A DNA stretch of 64,000 nt, taken from assembly GCA_963665455.1 (NCBI GenBank), contig OY762279.1, positions 3,286,001 through 3,350,000 of the forward strand, read 5' to 3'. Of the stretch, positions 59,901-64,000 are shown one piece after another (position 1 is the first letter of the stretch; each line of letters starts with the position of its first letter). Under the pieces are notes generated by a model. That model was not told the DNA's origin. It saw only the letters and a program-made list of their open reading frames with translations, and searched no databases. Both the position numbers and the translations under genes were made by a program. The DNA is from VXNE01 sp963665455. Its GTDB lineage: Bacteria; Pseudomonadota; Gammaproteobacteria; Pseudomonadales; Azotimanducaceae.

Positions 59901-62302
59901 GCGTCGCGAGCTTCGAGCGGGCGGAGAAACTGGCGTTGCGATGGTTCGCGGGCCGACCGAGCAACGACGACTTCGGAGACGCGGCGGTGATCGAAGGAGA
60001 CGCGGGCAGCGTGCAGGGCACGACGGCGGGCGCAACCCTGGAAATGGGAGAGGCTTGGGGAAGCCTGCTGGGGACAACTTGGTTCAGGTGGACGGCGCCC
60101 GAGAACGGCCATTGGGATTTCGTGGTTGGTCCCATTGGGGATCGAAGTCACGTGGGCGACCACGCGGTGTTGGCGTTCGAGGGCGCGAACATGGGCTCGT
60201 TGCGGCTCGTCTCTGGGAAGAGTAGCGGGTACGGCGGCGCACCGTTCCCGGTACGCTCTGGGACCGAATACCGGATCGCCGTCGCCACGAGGCCCGGAAT
60301 CGGCAGTTCCGCGTATGAACTGTACTGGGACCGGTCTTCCCCCGAGCCCGGCAACGACCTGTTCGACGATGCCGATCGGCTGGAAGCCGTCGAGGCTGGC
60401 AACGCTGAGGTGCGCGTCGACGAGTGGTCCACTGTCGAGCCCGTCGAGCCCGCGGCGACAGGGGTTCGTACGCGTTGGTGGAGGTGGGAGCCCCCGGCGG
60501 ACGGGAGCTACACTTGGCGGCTCGAGGATCGCGCCGATTCGTCTTACTGGCAGGGGCTGCCGAGACTACAGGTCCGGGCCTTCGCGGGCGAGTCGATCCA
60601 GGATCTGAAGTTGCTCGGGGGCGCAGGACCCCACCAGCCGCCCGAGTTTTCCATGAGCCTCCAGGCGCGGGAGTCGGTGAACCTCGCCTTGGGATTCCCG
60701 GCGGACGGTCCGGATGCGTATGACGTGTGGAACGAATCCGCGCGTTTGGCTTGGGGCGTCACACCCCCGAACGACGACCTCGCCGGGGCGGTTCTTCTAA
60801 ACTCCGGATCGGGATCGATTTCGGGTTCGAACCGGTACGCGACGACCGGCACCGGCATCCGCGTTGACGTGGTCGGTCGCTCGGCCGTCTGGTGGACGTT
60901 CGAGGCGCCGGCGGACGGTTGGTACCGGTTCTCTGCCGATGGCGATGGCGGGCCGTGGGCGGTGACCGTCCACGATGGCGAGGGCAGGGAGACCACGGCA
61001 TCGAGCCGATGGCAACGGACCCGCGGCGCCGCAGCCGAGGTCTTGTTCTATGCGGCGGCCGGTTCCCGGTACCTCGTGTCGCTTGGGGCCGTCGGCGCCG
61101 GCACCGGTGGTGAGTTCAACCTTCGTTGGGAGCCTGGGGAGGCTCCGCTCTGGTTGCGTTATGCCGGACGCTTGGCCGATGGCCACCGCGACGGCAGCGG
61201 CAATCCGGTCGAGATCCGATTGCCGGGCGAAATGGAGTTCGGCGGCCAAACGCTCTATCTGGCGTCCGGCATCGGCCTGCAGGCCTATCGGCGCGATGTC
61301 GAGAGCGGCGCGCTGACGCTCGAGCAGCTTCTCGACGGCTACCTGCAGAGCGCCTCGTTGGGGTGGGACGGCACGCGGCAGCGGCTCTTGGTCCACGACT
61401 GCGGGACTTGGCAATCGTACAGCCGCGCGAGTGACGGGCTGCGGCTGGCCAGTCCAGAGGAGATTCGGGTCGCGGGCGACTCCGCGGCGTGCGGTCGGCT
61501 GCTCGTGCATCCTCGAGGCGGATTCGTCTACCGGATTGGTGATCGGGTGGTCGACGCCTTCGCGGTCGACGCCGACGGGAATCTGGGCCTGTCCGACACG
61601 CAGGACGTTCCACGACTCAAGGGCGCGGCGCTGGCGCCCGACGGTCGGCTCTATGTCGCCGGCGACGACGGCCTGTCGATATTGGAGACCGACGCCACGA
61701 CGGGCGACCTGACCGTCACCGGCACGAGCCTTTCTTTGTCGGTGGGGTACGCGCAACGCGTTCCGCTCGCGCTGAGCGACGACGAGGGGCTCCTGTTCGT
61801 GGTCGACGACGAGGGCACGCATGTGTTCTCGCTGGACGACCCGCTCGCGCCGGCGTCGGTCGCTACCCTCCCGAAGGCGCATGGTGCGTACGTCTACGAC
61901 TACGCCCGGGAGTGGTGTGGGTGGGGCGTGTTCCGAGCGCCGTCGTCACTCGACGTGGTCTGTCGTAGTCAGGTGCTCGTGGCGCAGTATCATGCCGACG
62001 AGGGCGTGCTGGTGGAGGCCGACCGCGTGGACGACCGGCTTCCGGATCGGTTCAACAACGCCGTCCCGGACTTTGGCCAGCCGCAGGCCGTCGCGGCCAG
62101 CCCGGACGGACGGCATGTTTACGTCAGCACGCCCTCACATGGCATCCTGACGTTCGAGCGGGTCGGCGCGCGACCGCCCGGGGGCGGCGCCGCGCCCGCC
62201 AATCGTCCTCCGGGGGTGGTCAACGCCGTCGGCGGTCGGTCGGCCACGGTCCGATTCAAGAAGGCCAAGGTGGGAGTTGGAGTTGCAGGAGGGCGGGATT
62301 AG
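56912..62302 (+). CDS. Large subtilisin-like (S8) serine protease with four PPC-like repeats and beta-propeller
   Basis: 1796 residues, GTG start, N-terminal membrane segment (residues ~8-27). The S8 triad is complete: Asp321 (VMDTGLNLNH), His366 (HGTHVTGT), Ser543 (DGTSMAAPS). After a jelly-roll-like P domain come four units of ~120-130 residues, each opening with N-DD (SPNDDFAAP, PSNDDFGDA, EPGNDLFDD, PPNDDLAGA) and having a W-F/Y-x-W strand. They resemble PPC domains. A C-terminal lactonase-type beta-propeller follows (LYVAGDDGLSIL, HVYVSTPSHGILTF). It is probably exported and surface-attached. The stop region overlaps the next paralogue by 20 bp. Confidence 0.9.
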   Translation: MKSGPRRIATGLAMVACAALVATVLWSLDDDVPTDHRMSAGASGAESPRTTEADHGATATTDGDAGAAPGGGPAFGVAGPADDGDAAVGYRGRMLEGGRMAQAPVHDRPAGPPWLRAADGPERLAAAAAAVGRSWTFGYVELASSPERASVERSLADAGATVVGSFGRLLRVRLPGSVETLRDLAALEGVVGLGAIPAPAKLLGVDGAMGATSNNGPWPVFVTVMERDGDGAWGRRLEALGAVVVDYDADTRAYTATATYDVIAALAESDFVAKVEPIRRVTLMNDTAVPAMGADAVRAWTGAAGGFSGTGGASVPVGVMDTGLNLNHSDIGTGRTSICGANFPWPTDRADELIEDEDLWVDEGLHGTHVTGTILGRGVDESRFAGVAPSVRHIRFAKVLDRYGGGTDDTIRRGMDYLARASDCGGAAAKPLVVNMSLGASSRSFAARTAGERKLDATVWGHRQLYVVAQGNEAEQGFSDYGAAKNSLSVAAVHDTVGHAVFTSVGPTADGRLAPHVSAAGVHVYSARGGGSPGGYERLDGTSMAAPSVSGVGALLMDAAPAHKSRPALARARLMASAIRPDAWLDDPELFPSDNSNGPGAFQAIYGLGKVSARTAIRSRNRADGWLGGSATVEPEDGEYSYVDIEVPEGASRLDLVMTWDEPPADVVANSVLNDLDLWLDRDGNCGGGACGEHSSTSRIDNVEWIMVRTPTPGTYRAKVTAPAVYTAAPRAALAWSVIRGPSTPQLRIAARPSRLAPGRRQDVRVNVSVDGYVAAGTRLSIDCRAEDDSGGCAGVDIESAEVALGNGRWRALEIPDALDGASRERITWGSWFSLGEVAAGQRRTVRFRVRTGTEPSRLRFLADGWNARPAVARVDIGSGLSAPERSPNDDFAAPTEIRDAEGALTLDLFGAMPELAEPMLPAYPFVRRPTASLWYEWTAPGSERYHFALSRADGRRSRHGRVAAYNGKSLAALHNVGESGDTLSFAAQRGRTYNIRVASFERAEKLALRWFAGRPSNDDFGDAAVIEGDAGSVQGTTAGATLEMGEAWGSLLGTTWFRWTAPENGHWDFVVGPIGDRSHVGDHAVLAFEGANMGSLRLVSGKSSGYGGAPFPVRSGTEYRIAVATRPGIGSSAYELYWDRSSPEPGNDLFDDADRLEAVEAGNAEVRVDEWSTVEPVEPAATGVRTRWWRWEPPADGSYTWRLEDRADSSYWQGLPRLQVRAFAGESIQDLKLLGGAGPHQPPEFSMSLQARESVNLALGFPADGPDAYDVWNESARLAWGVTPPNDDLAGAVLLNSGSGSISGSNRYATTGTGIRVDVVGRSAVWWTFEAPADGWYRFSADGDGGPWAVTVHDGEGRETTASSRWQRTRGAAAEVLFYAAAGSRYLVSLGAVGAGTGGEFNLRWEPGEAPLWLRYAGRLADGHRDGSGNPVEIRLPGEMEFGGQTLYLASGIGLQAYRRDVESGALTLEQLLDGYLQSASLGWDGTRQRLLVHDCGTWQSYSRASDGLRLASPEEIRVAGDSAACGRLLVHPRGGFVYRIGDRVVDAFAVDADGNLGLSDTQDVPRLKGAALAPDGRLYVAGDDGLSILETDATTGDLTVTGTSLSLSVGYAQRVPLALSDDEGLLFVVDDEGTHVFSLDDPLAPASVATLPKAHGAYVYDYAREWCGWGVFRAPSSLDVVCRSQVLVAQYHADEGVLVEADRVDDRLPDRFNNAVPDFGQPQAVAASPDGRHVYVSTPSHGILTFERVGARPPGGGAAPANRPPGVVNAVGGRSATVRFKKAKVGVGVAGGRD

Positions 62303-64000
62303 CGGTTCCGGGGCGAGGCGGTGGCTGCTGGCGGTGGTCGCCCTCGCCGCCCTCGTCGCCGTCCTGGGTCCGGCCGCCATGCGCCATGGCGAACGGCCGT
62401 TCGCGGAGTCCCGCGAGGTCGCGGGGGCCGAACGTGGCCGACCGGCAGCCATCGTCGCCGGCGTGGCGGCGGAGGGCCCGGGGGAGGTCCCGGAACCGAC
62501 CGTCGAGGCGGCGCCCCGTGTGGGCGACGTCCCGGATGGCTTGGCCCCACTGGGCGCCCCGCCGCGGCCACCGGCTGGGCACACGTTCGTCGAGTTCCAC
62601 GGAGAGATGACCACCGCCGCCCTCGTCGAGGGGGAGATCAAGGTCGGCGACCCCGAGTCCGCGCGCCCGGAGTGGCTCGGCGGGCCGGGGGCGATCACGG
62701 CGCTGACCGAGCAGGCCGCCGCACTGGAGCGCGACTGGATCTTCGGCTGGGTGGGGCTGGCGGCGGATGCATCGCGGGCCGATCTGGCGCGTGCCCTGCG
62801 GAGCACGGGCGCGGTGCTTGTCGGCGGCGCGGGGCGCTGGTTGCGTGCGCGGCTGCCCGGCGACGCCGCCGGCTTGCGCACGGTCGCCGCGTTGTCCGAG
62901 GTGGACGGGCTCGGCGCGCCGTCGCCGGCGGCCAAGCTGCGCCCGGTCGCGCCGGAGGCGGCGCGCCGGCCGCACGCGCGGCTGCCCGTGTTCGTGACGC
63001 TCATGGACGCCGACCCGGACGGCCGCTGGCGGCGCGAACTCGAGGAGCTGGGCGCCGAGGTGGGGCGCCTCCATCCCGCCATCCGGGTCTACGAGGCGAC
63101 CGCGACGGCCGCCGTGCTGGAGGCCGTCGCGGCGACGGACTACGTCGCGGCGGTCGAGCCGGTGGGCACGGTCGAGGCCGCCCACGACACGGCCGTGCCG
63201 GCGATGGGCGCGGACGCGTTGCGCGCGTACGCGGGCCCCGGGCTGTTCTCCGGGGTCGGCGGCGCGGGGGTGCCGGTTGGTGTGATGGACACCGGGCTCA
63301 ACCTCAACCACCTGGACATCGCGACGCATCGGGACAGCATCTGCGGCGCCAACTTCGTCTACCAAGACTCCCTGGTGGACGACGAGGACTTGTGGTGGGA
63401 CGCGAACGGGCACGGCACGCACGTCACCGGCACCATCCTGGGCAACGGCGCCATGGAGCCGGGCTACGCGGGCATGGCGCCGTTGGTGCGCCACGTGCGC
63501 TTCGCCAAGGTGCTCAACCACTGGGGCAGTGGCCGGGACACCTTCATCCTGCGCGGCATGGACTATCTGGCGGGCGAGAGCACGTGCCCGGAGGCTAGCC
63601 GGTCCGACGCGGCGGCCAAGCCCCTGATCGTCAACATGAGCCTGGCCGCGACGGCGCGGACCTGGGCCGGGCGCGAGGTGCGGCAGCGCAAGCTGGACGC
63701 GGTTGTATGGGACCGGCGGCAGCTCTACGTCGTCGCCAACGACAACTCCAACGTCCACGGCTTCGCCAACTACGCCGCCGCGAAGAACTCGCTTGCCGTC
63801 GGCGCGGTGCTCGACGACGGCTCGCTGGCCGGGTTCAGTAGCCACGGTCCGACGTGGGATGGGCGGCTGGCGCCGCAGGTGGTTGGCGTCGGCGTCGGCG
63901 TCAACTCGGCGGCCGGCGACGGCAGCCGCGGCGGCTACAAGATCCTCAGCGGCACGAGCATGGCGTCGCCGGCGGTGGCCGGCGTGGCGGCGCTGCTGCT
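62283..64000 (+). CDS. Second subtilisin-like (S8) serine protease, cut by window end
   Basis: A paralogue of the preceding protease; 572 residues are visible. The only starts near its N-terminal membrane segment (ARRWLLAVVALAALVAVLG) are TTG codons. TTG at 62283 is chosen because GGGAG precedes it, giving a 20-bp overlap with the upstream gene. The triad is complete: Asp336 (VMDTGLNLNHLD), His377 (HGTHVTGT), Ser559 (SGTSMASPA). The oxyanion Asn is kept in VVANDNSN although the usual Gly before it is Asp. The region between the anchor and the catalytic domain resembles that of the first copy, so a whole-gene duplication is likely. Confidence 0.9.
   Translation, partial: MQEGGISGSGARRWLLAVVALAALVAVLGPAAMRHGERPFAESREVAGAERGRPAAIVAGVAAEGPGEVPEPTVEAAPRVGDVPDGLAPLGAPPRPPAGHTFVEFHGEMTTAALVEGEIKVGDPESARPEWLGGPGAITALTEQAAALERDWIFGWVGLAADASRADLARALRSTGAVLVGGAGRWLRARLPGDAAGLRTVAALSEVDGLGAPSPAAKLRPVAPEAARRPHARLPVFVTLMDADPDGRWRRELEELGAEVGRLHPAIRVYEATATAAVLEAVAATDYVAAVEPVGTVEAAHDTAVPAMGADALRAYAGPGLFSGVGGAGVPVGVMDTGLNLNHLDIATHRDSICGANFVYQDSLVDDEDLWWDANGHGTHVTGTILGNGAMEPGYAGMAPLVRHVRFAKVLNHWGSGRDTFILRGMDYLAGESTCPEASRSDAAAKPLIVNMSLAATARTWAGREVRQRKLDAVVWDRRQLYVVANDNSNVHGFANYAAAKNSLAVGAVLDDGSLAGFSSHGPTWDGRLAPQVVGVGVGVNSAAGDGSRGGYKILSGTSMASPAVAGVAALL

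Noticed and set aside
59624..60163. Long minus-strand reading frames across the S8 protease and elsewhere (for example 635-1561, 4030-4914, 57416-58993)
   Set aside because: High-GC shadow frames: Arg/Pro/Ala-rich with no domain content, antisense to clear genes.

Overview
The window is high-GC DNA from a Gram-negative bacterium, most likely a gammaproteobacterium and probably an uncultivated one. The evidence is an ilvB-ilvN-ilvC-pssA order, MsrPQ, a SelD fused to an NADH-dehydrogenase-like domain, a TonB-dependent receptor, and a CTGT-N8-ACAG-type LexA box ahead of dinB. The genus is a guess. Genes are packed on both strands, with many 4-bp start/stop overlaps. I saw no tRNA, rRNA or CRISPR array.

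Region 1 (1-11.4 kb) is mostly core metabolism. It opens with the tail of an amidohydrolase gene and continues with the branched-chain amino acid genes ilvB, ilvN and ilvC. Then come pssA (phospholipid synthesis), msrP-msrQ (periplasmic methionine sulfoxide repair) and a two-subunit sodium/solute symporter. larC-larB-larE (nickel-pincer cofactor synthesis) run on the other strand; no larA is present.

Region 2 (11.4-24.8 kb) starts with an AAA ATPase/DUF4276 pair that is a candidate defence cassette. It then holds a methyltransferase, SOS-type dinB, a secreted redoxin-cytochrome-copper-oxygenase-EF-hand fusion, selD with a DsbA/FrnE-like gene, and a damaged Fic gene behind a palindromic operator. 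A GCS2-AstE-like-metX operon follows on the minus strand.

Region 3 (24.9-30.2 kb) is the mobile hot spot. A decaying three-gene operon (acyl-CoA-hydratase-like fragment, luciferase-like monooxygenase remnant, glutathione S-transferase) was hit by a 240-bp inverted-repeat element. An IS110/IS1111-type element with a long non-coding 3' tail then landed exactly at the left edge of that element. Removing both restores the GST reading frame. Just beyond is a complete insertion sequence (17-bp terminal inverted repeats, 9-bp target duplication) that carries an adenine DNA methyltransferase overlapping its transposase by 4 bp.

Region 4 (30.3-46.3 kb) is accessory metabolism: a CmcJ/NvfI-like oxygenase, an SGNH esterase, a DUF3604 protein, a haloalkane-dehalogenase-like hydrolase, a VOC protein, a YtcJ-like lipoprotein amidohydrolase and three metallophosphoesterases. 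A small gene in this region seems to lack an AUG start. The region ends with a short MITE sitting on the stop codon of an atypical Fic gene whose catalytic His is Gln.

Region 5 (46.3-64 kb) is signalling and surface biology. A soluble protein combining histidine kinase, receiver and DNA-binding domains is divergent from a TonB-dependent receptor. A MalT/LuxR-type regulator is divergent from a secreted PPC-domain protein, followed by two tandem paralogous subtilisin-like proteases, the second cut by the window end. The last group may form one regulated export/degradation locus.
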